Part shown: positions 1-5,644 of the stretch, piece by piece
Layout of the letters: each line of letters opens with the position of its first letter
Numbering within the stretch: position 1 is the first letter of the stretch
DNA from: Chitinophagaceae bacterium
GTDB lineage: Bacteria > Bacteroidota > Bacteroidia > Chitinophagales > Chitinophagaceae
Direction: 5' to 3'
DNA length: 6,910 nt
Assembly: GCA_020853515.1 (NCBI GenBank)
Contig: JADYYU010000321.1
Coordinates: 1 to 6,910, forward strand
The notes under the pieces: generated by a model
The model's input: only the letters and a program-made list of their open reading frames with translations
Database searches by the model: none
Told to the model about the DNA's origin: nothing
Program-made: the position numbers and the translations under genes

Positions 1-303
1 GAAATGACAGAGTCATCAAAAGAAAGTCAGAAGAAATTTTTCAGCTATTTTATCCAGTTACTCGAGCATGCCCTCCGTATGAAGCACACCGGCAATGAGC
101 ACCTCAGCCTGGTTGAAACAGAGCAAAAGCTGGTGCAAACCCTGCTGCAGAAAGGCGTACAGGAAACGGTGATCGAACAGATCAGCCAGGTACTGAATGA
201 CGCCATTTATCATATTGAGCGCAATGCCAACAGTAAGATACTTTTTCATCATGTGTCATTAAAAGTGCAGCAATTGTTGCGCTCGGCAGCAGCCATTGCC
301 TGA
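1..303 (+). CDS. holB: C-terminal end of a probable DNA polymerase III delta' subunit (partial, enters from the left edge)
   Basis: The reading frame is open from base 1 (GAA) to the TGA at 301-303. The ATG at 4 is therefore probably an internal Met and the gene starts outside the window. The last 100 residues are visible. They are helical, with an early stretch QKKFFSYFIQLLEHALR and a late stretch HIERNANSKILFHHVSLK. From memory, this matches the C-terminal helical domain of Bacteroidota delta' proteins, which carry a similar GREKQKNFL...RE helix and a closing HIERNxNxKIL-like motif. Delta' is part of the clamp-loader complex that puts the beta sliding clamp on DNA; the ATPase-like part lies upstream and is not visible. 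A holB-ricT order is common in Bacteroidota and supports the call. If the frame really began at base 4, it would be an unknown 99-residue helical protein. The family call is inference from a short piece. Confidence 0.62.
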   Translation, partial: EMTESSKESQKKFFSYFIQLLEHALRMKHTGNEHLSLVETEQKLVQTLLQKGVQETVIEQISQVLNDAIYHIERNANSKILFHHVSLKVQQLLRSAAAIA

Positions 304-305
304 TA

Positions 306-332
306 ACAGTCGTTTGCCCGCTGGCAGGCTGT
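306..332 (+). other. Hairpin just after the holB stop
   Basis: Bases 306-311 (ACAGTC) can pair with 327-332 (GGCTGT), including one G-T pair. Bases 315-318 (TGCC) pair with 323-326 (GGCA) around a CGCT loop, leaving a 3-base bulge on the left. The hairpin begins three bases after the stop codon. It is followed by seven A, not T, so it is not a canonical intrinsic terminator on the plus strand. It could help end or stabilise the holB transcript. Confidence 0.3.
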
Positions 333-410
333 AAAAAAATCCGGCAGTATTAAAGAACGGGAAGGATCGTTTTGGCCGTGATAAGTACTATAAAATACGC
401 CGGAATTGTG

Positions 411-418
411 TATTTTTG
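411..418 (+). promoter_or_regulatory. Possible -7 element upstream of ricT
   Basis: TATTTTTG matches the Bacteroidota sigma-A -7 consensus TAnnTTTG exactly. Transcription would start about 7 bases downstream and give a leader of roughly 100 bases before the ATG at 527. There is no TTG at the expected -33 distance, and A/T-rich DNA produces such matches by chance, so this is weak. A 12-base perfect palindrome (TCGCAATTGCGA, 454-465) lies within the presumed leader. Confidence 0.3.
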
Positions 419-526
419 GAAGTTGAAAAAGGTTTTGCAGCCCGAACGGAGCGTCGCAATTGCGATGAGATAAGTGAGAAGGCTGATCACCCAATAAAAT
501 TAATCATATAAAAGAAATTATAGAAT

Positions 527-1930
527 ATGGGATGTGGAAGTTGTGGAACAAGTAAAAACGGGGCTTTGCCTACAGGGTGTAAAGATCATGGATCATGCCG
601 AAGTGGTGGTTGTAACAGATTGAATGTGCACGACTGGCTTAGTTTAATACCAGTAGCTGATTTTTCGCGGCCCTTTCCATTTGTAGAAGTCAGCTTTAAT
701 CATGGCAGCCGCAAAGAGTACTTCAAATCTCAAAATCCGCTTCAATTTGAAAAAGGGGATTTTGTAACGGTTGAAAGTAATCTGGGATTTGATGTGGGCA
801 TCGTGAGCCTGACCGGTGAACTCGTAAAACTTCAAATGAAGAAAAAAGGTGTCAAAGAGAAAAGTGAGGATATTAAAAAAATTCTGCACCTGAGTACAGA
901 AAATGAAATTGCGCGTCTGGAAGAGAATAAAAAAGGGGAAAAAGAAAAAATGATCCGTGCACGGGTGATCGCCCGTGAACTGAAGCTGGATATGAAAATT
1001 GCCGAAGTAGAAGTACAGGCCGACGGTAAAAAGGCTACGTTTTTTTATACAGCCGATGACCGGGTAGATTTCAGGGAACTGATCAGACGATTTGCTGAAA
1101 GCTTTAAAGTAAAAGTGGAAATGCGGCAAATCGGCATCAGGCAGGAAGCAGCTAAAGTAGGTGGCATAGGCAGTTGTGGCCGCGAATTATGCTGCAGCAC
1201 CTGGCTCAACGACTTTAAATCGGTCAGTACAACAGCAGCCCGTTATCAGAACTTGTCGATCAATCAAACAAAACTTTCAGGTCAGTGTGGCAGACTTAAA
1301 TGCTGTCTGAATTATGAATTGGATACCTACATGGACGCCCTGCGCGTATTCCCCAATCATGTAGACAGGATCAAAACAAAAACCGGCACAGCTTTTCTGC
1401 AGAAGAAAGATATTTTTAAAAACCTGATGTGGTACAGCTATGAAAAAAGTAATACACTATACCCACTCACTATTGAGCGGGTCAAAGAAATCAGCGAACT
1501 GAATAAACAGGGTGTTTTTCCGGAAGATTTGCAGGCTGTTGAAGTTACCAAAAAAACCATCGCCAGCGAAAAAACTGATTTTGTAGACGTAGTGGGTCAG
1601 TTTAGTTTGAAAGGCCTGGAACGCGCCAGCAAAAAGAAAAAAGAAAAGGCTAAAAATCAAAATCAACAGGGAGCTAAACCACAACAGGCAGGCAGTCAGG
1701 GCAACAGAACAAACGGTCAAAAACCGGCCGGTGTCAATGGACCTAAACCACAGCCAAATGCGAATAAGCAAAAACCCAAACCACCCGTAAATGCCCAAGC
1801 GAATACGCCTCAGGCTAAAAATAACGAAGGGCAGGATAAGTCAGCAAAAAAACCACAACAGAGAAAGCCAAATCCTACGCATAAAAAACCGCAACAGCCT
1901 AACGTTGCGAAAGCAAAAGAAACTGAGTAA
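527..1930 (+). CDS. ricT: RicT/YaaT-type PSP1-domain protein with Cys-rich N-terminus and basic low-complexity tail
   Basis: This is a 467-residue protein. Residues 1-30 carry Cys at 3, 6, 18, 24 and 29. Residues about 40-290 form the PSP1 core, with two signatures: GSCGRELCCSTWL (Cys 217, 222, 223) and CGRLKCCLNYE (Cys 254, 259, 260). From about residue 368 the chain is a Lys/Gln/Pro/Asn-rich tail that looks disordered. In Bacillus subtilis, YaaT/RicT forms a complex with YlbF and YmcA that binds [4Fe-4S] clusters and affects RNase Y-dependent mRNA maturation, biofilm formation, competence and sporulation. The role in Bacteroidota is less clear. The core cysteines are plausible Fe-S ligands by family analogy. 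The start is supported because the Cys-rich head follows at once; upstream is A/T-rich with no Shine-Dalgarno, normal for this phylum. The gene follows holB by 223 bases on the same strand. The family call is firm; the exact function here is not. Confidence 0.9.
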   Translation: MGCGSCGTSKNGALPTGCKDHGSCRSGGCNRLNVHDWLSLIPVADFSRPFPFVEVSFNHGSRKEYFKSQNPLQFEKGDFVTVESNLGFDVGIVSLTGELVKLQMKKKGVKEKSEDIKKILHLSTENEIARLEENKKGEKEKMIRARVIARELKLDMKIAEVEVQADGKKATFFYTADDRVDFRELIRRFAESFKVKVEMRQIGIRQEAAKVGGIGSCGRELCCSTWLNDFKSVSTTAARYQNLSINQTKLSGQCGRLKCCLNYELDTYMDALRVFPNHVDRIKTKTGTAFLQKKDIFKNLMWYSYEKSNTLYPLTIERVKEISELNKQGVFPEDLQAVEVTKKTIASEKTDFVDVVGQFSLKGLERASKKKKEKAKNQNQQGAKPQQAGSQGNRTNGQKPAGVNGPKPQPNANKQKPKPPVNAQANTPQAKNNEGQDKSAKKPQQRKPNPTHKKPQQPNVAKAKETE

Positions 1931-1992
1931 AGTATCCCCTTTTCAACAGAAAAATTGGGCCTTCGGATAAACACTGCTCTAAAATTGAAAGA

Positions 1993-2015
1993 TTGACCTG
2001 CCCGAGCAGGTTCAA
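1993..2015 (+). terminator. Hairpin downstream of ricT, possible terminator
   Basis: CCTGC (1997-2001) and GCAGG (2006-2010) pair around a CCGA loop. The stem can be extended by TTGA with TCAA if one T is bulged, giving about 9 pairs. No T-run follows, so it would be a weak intrinsic terminator or a 3'-end stabilising stem. It lies 63 bases after the ricT stop. Confidence 0.35.
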
Positions 2016-2034
2016 ACGTTTATCAGATTATTCA

Positions 2035-2054
2035 AAAGCCGGAAACCCGGCTTT
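2035..2054 (+). terminator. Perfect 8-bp hairpin downstream of ricT, candidate terminator
   Basis: AAAGCCGG (2035-2042) and CCGGCTTT (2047-2054) are exact inverted repeats around a four-base AAAC loop. The right arm ends in TTT and is followed by GTATCT, so the T-run is short. Because the stem begins AAA and ends TTT, it can work in either direction, which suits its place between convergent genes. Of the hairpins in this gap it is the best terminator candidate. Confidence 0.45.
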
Positions 2055-2349
2055 GTATCTCACAGGATGCCCGCATGTGATCATTTTGCCGGACCTATGC
2101 CCGTGCATGAGCAGGCATTGACCTTTAAACAGGATGTGGTATTTGGAATGTTTTTCAACCATTCACAAATCCGGTTATATGAAAAAGCAATGATTCGAAC
2201 AATTCAGGTCTGCTCATAAACTCATATACATGGCCTATATACCCAAACGCCTGAATGGCAATATTGTTATTCAGCAATGAAAACAAATGGGCAGCTACAA
2301 TTGAAAATTGCCAGCATGTTACCCCTGGATTTTGGAACAGGTTAGGATA

Positions 2350-3867
2350 CTATTGAAACTTGTAGCCAAATGTAAATACCACATGACTTACGCTATTTTT
2401 GATCTCTGCCGTCTGCACGTCTGCATCAGCACGGGCGAGTGTGTAAGGCATTTGCTTATAAGTTTGCATAGCTCTTACAAAAGCAGCGTCAATAAACCAG
2501 CTTTTAGTGCGGTAACCCACCCCACCGCTGATGTTTAAACGGGAGGCATCATAGCTGCTATTTCTGTAAGGGCTGCCATAATAGGCAACTCCGGCGCGTA
2601 CGGCGAAATCTTTCATTTTCACTTCAGCACCTCCGCGAAAATTAATGGCACCTTTGTAGGTGTTTTTAAGAACCGTATTGATAGCCTGACTTTCATTTTC
2701 GTATCCCTGTCCATAATTATACTTCATGCTTGAATAGTCAACGTATTCCAGATCAGCCGTTATGAATCCGTATTGTTTAAAAAAGGCCGTACCACTTACC
2801 AGTGCTTTATAAGGCGTTGACTGGGCGTAGTTAAATGAAAGTGACGTATCCTGGTTATAGATAGAAACAGGATTACTGCCATTATGCAATAATAAACTAT
2901 CCGTATGTGATTCCATTTCGATGGCGGAGATATCATTAAACTGAATATAGGTTGGTGTGTGAAAGGCGATCCCAAAACGAAAGTTATTATCCGGTTTGAA
3001 TATTGCACCCAATTTTAAATTGATACCGGTACCGGTGGTACTTAATTTCTCGGTGAAATACATGTATTTAAAATCATTGTTATTTTTGCCTGAAATATCC
3101 TCTTCATCAAATTGCAGTGTGCGGTTATAGGTTACTCTCGGAATACCAACAGTAGCACCCAGCATCATTTTATCCTGATAATTACCCCCGGCACTGATCA
3201 CATACTCCTGCATACCGCCGGTTTCGTAAACTCGTTTTGTTTGTCTGATCCCATCGGTGAAAGGAACATAGGCAACGGCAAGATTTGAATCGGCTCCTGC
3301 ACCGCGATCGATCAGCCAGGTTTGATAGGCTGCATAAGCCGGATAACTCACGGTATTGACTGCATTGATTCCACCTAATGCATTAAATTCTTCTGCATAC
3401 TTTTCGATCAGCGAACTTTTGCGATTGGTGCCTGAGTAAGTGTATTCGTTTTTAAAGGTTTCATTCCGGTTCATCCCAAATGCAAATGAGCCCGACTTCC
3501 AGGCGCTTTTTTTATATGCGGCCCCTTTTTTAGTGCTGCTCAGCACCAATCCGAAATTGGATATATTCAGTGCGGTACTACCGGTAGAAGTGTTGTTGCC
3601 GAGATAGGTTCCCTGATTGTTACTTACGCTGAAAGAGGGCGAAAAAAGCAACTCGCCTCGTCTATAAATTCCGATGCCTGCCGGATTTACAGATAATGAT
3701 GTAAAGTCGCCGCCGAGGCTTCCCATGGCATTGCCAATTGCCATTGACCTGGCCGTTCCCATATAGCTGGTGTACCCATATCGAAGAGCATCAAATTCGT
3801 CTTGCGCGTGCAAACTGATGTTTACTAAAAGTATTAAGCTCACGCCGGTTATGATCTTTTTTATCAT
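2350..3867 (-). CDS. Outer-membrane beta-barrel of the OmpP1/FadL/TodX type
   Basis: This is a 505-residue protein. Residues 1-21 are a signal peptide (Lys-Lys, hydrophobic core, cleavage likely after LHA, before Gln22). The mature N-terminus has the hallmark ARSMAIGNAMGSLGGD, then SVNPAGIGIYRRGEL (residues 39-73), typical of Bacteroidota OmpP1/FadL-like porins. Further family-like pieces are GINLKLGAIFKPDNNFRFG then AFHTPT (281-306) and RGGAEVKMKDFAVRAG then YYGSPY (411-434). The protein has no Cys, alternates polar and hydrophobic residues as in beta-strands, and ends VVFTFGYKFQ, a plausible last strand. FadL proteins import hydrophobic compounds such as long-chain fatty acids or aromatics across the outer membrane; the substrate here cannot be read from sequence. 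Some databases label such proteins hemin receptors, for which I see no support. It lies downstream of the Tyr-rich gene on the same strand, separated by a terminator. Confidence 0.87.
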   Translation of the reverse strand: MIKKIITGVSLILLVNISLHAQDEFDALRYGYTSYMGTARSMAIGNAMGSLGGDFTSLSVNPAGIGIYRRGELLFSPSFSVSNNQGTYLGNNTSTGSTALNISNFGLVLSSTKKGAAYKKSAWKSGSFAFGMNRNETFKNEYTYSGTNRKSSLIEKYAEEFNALGGINAVNTVSYPAYAAYQTWLIDRGAGADSNLAVAYVPFTDGIRQTKRVYETGGMQEYVISAGGNYQDKMMLGATVGIPRVTYNRTLQFDEEDISGKNNNDFKYMYFTEKLSTTGTGINLKLGAIFKPDNNFRFGIAFHTPTYIQFNDISAIEMESHTDSLLLHNGSNPVSIYNQDTSLSFNYAQSTPYKALVSGTAFFKQYGFITADLEYVDYSSMKYNYGQGYENESQAINTVLKNTYKGAINFRGGAEVKMKDFAVRAGVAYYGSPYRNSSYDASRLNISGGVGYRTKSWFIDAAFVRAMQTYKQMPYTLARADADVQTAEIKNSVSHVVFTFGYKFQ

Positions 3868-3879
3868 GAGAATTGTATT

Positions 3880-3900
3880 TTATGATTTGTAATTTTTCAT
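3880..3900 (-). other. Seven-codon mini-ORF in the porin leader
   Basis: On the minus strand an ATG at 3900 opens ATG AAA AAT TAC AAA TCA TAA, which stops 12 bases before the porin ATG at 3867. It begins 9 bases past the T-run of the preceding terminator. It could be a leader peptide affecting porin translation, but a chance ORF of this length is common in A/T-rich leaders. No ribosome-binding or codon evidence supports it. Confidence 0.15.
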
Positions 3901-3909
3901 AGCAGGTAT

Positions 3910-3955
3910 AAAAAAAGCACACTTGAAATTTTTCTATAAAAAAACTACAGTGTGC
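3910..3955 (-). terminator. Intrinsic terminator after the Tyr-rich protein gene
   Basis: On the minus strand GCACACT (3955-3949) pairs perfectly with AGTGTGC (3923-3917), directly followed by seven T (3916-3910). The 25-base interior contains T-rich and A-rich runs that can pair further and lengthen the stem. The left arm starts 20 bases after the TAA of the 3976-5331 gene. The T-run exists only in the minus direction, so it should end that transcript and separate it from the porin gene. Read-through would link the two genes. Confidence 0.75.
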
Positions 3956-3975
3956 AATAAAATGTTGATGCCGGA

Positions 3976-5331
3976 TTATCTTCTTCTGCCGCCACCGCCA
4001 CCTGAAGATCCGGCTCCCGGACTTGACATTCGTGGACTTTCGCTTCTTGGCGCCTGCTGCATTCGGGGCATTTCTGTCCGCTGTCTTTCTTCACGTTGTT
4101 CCATACGCGGCCTTTCAGTTCGCTGTTCATTTCGTTGCTGATTCATACGTTCCTGATTTTGACGGGCTTCATTCGCTCGTTGTTGCTCAGCTCGTTGCTG
4201 ATTCATACGCTCCTGATTTTGACGGTCCTCATTAGCACTTTGTTGCTCGGCACGCTGCTGATTCATGCGCTCCTGATTCATTCTGTTATTGTATCTCATC
4301 TGCTCCTGCACCCTGCTGTCGTTAACGCTGTTGTCGCTGCCGTTGTTGATCGGCTCGTTTCCGCTTCTGTCATTTTGACGAACTGCATTCCCGTTCACAG
4401 GTGTATTTCTGTTACCATTTTGACGAATCGTCTCATTGCGCGCATCGTAATTATTTGCAGCATTTGCACGTATTCCGCCATTTCCATTGGATTGTATCAC
4501 GGGATTTGTACTTTTAAAATTGCCACTTTTCAATTCCATTTGACGATCGCGTCCCCGCAGGTTATTCAGTCCGCTGTTCATCGAAGTCCGTGGTCCATAT
4601 TTATATCCTCCCCTGGTGCCACCACCGTAGTAGCCGCCGTCATAAAAGCCATCCCAATATCCATTATAATAGCCGCCATAACCACCATAACCACCATAAC
4701 CGCCGTAGCCACCGTAGCCGCCGTATCCACCATAACCGCCATACCATCCGTTGCCACATCCATAACCGCCCCAGCCATTATTCCACCCATTTCCATAACC
4801 ATATCCACCCCAGCCATTGTTACAGCCATAGCCGCCATACCAGCCACTTCCATAGCCCCAATTATTGTAACCAAATCCGTTGCTGCCAAAGCCCCAACCG
4901 CTATTATAAGCCCATCCGCCATTCCATCCATTATACGAATACCATGATGGATAACTATAACCCCAGTCCCACCAGTAAGGATCGCTGTAATAGCTGCTGT
5001 AATAACCGAAATTCCACGACCAGAACGGGCGATAAAAACGACGGATGCGCGTGGCATAATTATATTCATTGTCTATATTATACTGATCATCTTCCTGATC
5101 ATACTGATAACTGCGCGCCTGTGCATTACTCTGAATAGCTTGTTCATCATCGCCGTACTGCTGTTCCTGCTGCGTTTGAGTTTGCTGCTGACTTTGCTGG
5201 TCCTGATTTTTGGTAGCACTTTGCCCGGCTTCGGGTGCACCATTACTATAAACATCATCATACGACTGTGCAAACACACCGCTGCAAGTCAGTACAAAAC
5301 TAAACATTACGGTAAGGAGGAGGTTTTTCAT
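3976..5331 (-). CDS. Secreted low-complexity protein: Gly/Tyr/Trp-rich first half, Arg/Gln/Asn-rich repeat second half
   Basis: This is a 451-residue protein of unknown function. Residues 1-21 are a signal peptide (MKNLLL..., cleavage likely VFA|Q). Residues 40-90 are rich in Gln, Asp and Glu. Residues 100-245 hold 34 Tyr and 16 Trp in a Gly/Asn background, with Cys at 170 and 192 and eight GGY triplets at 198-221. Residues 246-451 change sharply: only 2 Tyr, no Trp, 2 Lys and 34 Arg, with 20-residue repeats (QERMNQQRAEQQxANExRQN) from 353 and a GGGGGRRR end. I recognise no catalytic domain. Secretion looks clear, and a surface, matrix or adhesin-like role is possible but inferred. Cys16 is not in a proper lipobox (VLTC), so a lipoprotein is unlikely. 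Similar Tyr-rich Bacteroidota proteins are sometimes mislabelled vitellogenin, from memory. The start is fixed by the signal peptide. The gene is divergent from proS and ends at a strong terminator. Confidence 0.85.
   Translation of the reverse strand: MKNLLLTVMFSFVLTCSGVFAQSYDDVYSNGAPEAGQSATKNQDQQSQQQTQTQQEQQYGDDEQAIQSNAQARSYQYDQEDDQYNIDNEYNYATRIRRFYRPFWSWNFGYYSSYYSDPYWWDWGYSYPSWYSYNGWNGGWAYNSGWGFGSNGFGYNNWGYGSGWYGGYGCNNGWGGYGYGNGWNNGWGGYGCGNGWYGGYGGYGGYGGYGGYGGYGGYGGYYNGYWDGFYDGGYYGGGTRGGYKYGPRTSMNSGLNNLRGRDRQMELKSGNFKSTNPVIQSNGNGGIRANAANNYDARNETIRQNGNRNTPVNGNAVRQNDRSGNEPINNGSDNSVNDSRVQEQMRYNNRMNQERMNQQRAEQQSANEDRQNQERMNQQRAEQQRANEARQNQERMNQQRNEQRTERPRMEQREERQRTEMPRMQQAPRSESPRMSSPGAGSSGGGGGRRR
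4141..4275 (-). repeat. 60-bp tandem repeat coding for 20-residue units
   Basis: The blocks 4141-4200 and 4201-4260 line up base by base at a 60-bp period, and a third partial copy starts at 4261. Each begins ATTCATACG or ATTCATGCG, then TCCTGATT, on the plus strand. In protein terms the units are residues 353-372 and 373-392, with a shorter third copy from 393. The period is a multiple of three, so gain or loss of a unit keeps the frame. Confidence 0.88.
4669..4740 (-). repeat. Eight tandem GGY codon triplets (9-bp period)
   Basis: Eight consecutive Gly-Gly-Tyr units occupy residues 198-221 of the secreted protein. The 9-bp units are imperfect at wobble positions: Gly codons alternate GGC, GGT and GGA, and Tyr codons TAT and TAC. 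The amino-acid pattern is therefore exact while the DNA is partly diverged. This suggests the protein repeat is kept by selection and is not only a fresh slippage product. Confidence 0.92.
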
Positions 5332-5644
5332 TTTATATTCTGGTTTATTGTAATAAAAGAGCCGGATTATTCTTTTTCGAAATTACAACATTAGACCAAT
5401 GAATGAACCTAAAGTTTAATCATTTTTAATCATAAACTAAGTTTTAACAAAAAGGGCGTGGTTTACATTGCCAATAACAACACTATTCCTCATGTTCAAA
5501 TTAAAATCAGGATACTTGCGTCTGGCGTGCAGCAGTAACTGCAATCTTTTACAGCGGACTATCATGGTGTTAAAAATAGATTTCAAGCTTTTCTTCCATT
5601 ACCCGTAAAGTTTCAGTTATTTTGCGCCCTGAATAACAAGCACT
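5332..5644. other. Divergent intergenic region between the Tyr-rich gene and proS
   Basis: These 313 A/T-rich bases lie between the start codons of two divergent genes and should hold both promoters. On the minus strand, TAATTTCG (5385-5378) resembles the -7 consensus TAnnTTTG with one mismatch, but no TTG sits at the right distance. A short palindrome GCAGTAACTGC is at 5532-5542. I find no gene, tRNA-like fold or recognisable riboswitch. Confidence 0.55.
5617..5624 (+). promoter_or_regulatory. Possible -7 element of the proS promoter
   Basis: TTATTTTG, followed by CGCCC, is one mismatch from the Bacteroidota -7 consensus TAnnTTTG. It lies 20 bases before the proS ATG, which would give a very short leader of about 14 bases. 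No clear TTG is seen at the -33 position, so the call rests on the -7-like motif and its location only. Confidence 0.3.

Larger units (their letters stand above)
1931..2349. other. Convergent intergenic region without a convincing gene
   Basis: These 419 bases separate the 3' ends of ricT (+) and the porin gene (-). They contain several short inverted repeats: CCC/TTTTC pairing with GAAAA/GGG around 1937-1959, the hairpins at 1993-2015 and 2035-2054, and CTGAAT/ATTCAG at 2251-2256 and 2269-2274. The last of these could be part of the end of the minus-strand porin transcript, though no strong T-run follows. The longest plus-strand frame I followed with an ATG runs 2067-2219 (50 codons). It has no recognisable family, so I do not call it. 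I see no tRNA-like or transposon-like sequence. Confidence 0.6.

Noticed and set aside
4..303. Complete 99-residue gene starting at base 4
   Set aside because: The frame is still open at base 1 and the sequence resembles the C-terminal end of delta', so a truncated longer gene is more likely.
644..1129. 161-codon minus-strand frame within ricT, and 1457-1798 likewise
   Set aside because: Both lie inside a well-supported gene. Their Phe/Leu-rich composition is the antisense of Lys/Glu-rich codons.
2067..2219. 50-codon plus-strand frame in the convergent intergenic gap
   Set aside because: There is no recognisable family, no signal peptide, and no promoter or start-site support. A frame of this length is expected by chance.
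2308..2538. 76-codon plus-strand frame overlapping the porin 3' end
   Set aside because: Most of it is antisense to the porin coding sequence and it resembles nothing known to me.
4096..4947. 283-codon open frame on the plus strand opposite the Tyr-rich gene
   Set aside because: It is rich in Ile/Thr/Ala in a pattern produced by the reverse complement of Gly/Tyr/Arg/Gln codons. It has no family, and it lies over a gene with a clear signal peptide and terminator. The frames at 4590-5138 (+) and 4578-5069 (-) are shadows of the same kind.
5275..5331. Possible lipoprotein signal (Cys16) in the Tyr-rich protein
   Set aside because: The residues before Cys are VLT. A lipobox needs a small residue such as Gly, Ala or Ser just before Cys, while VFA|Q at 19-22 is a good signal peptidase I site.
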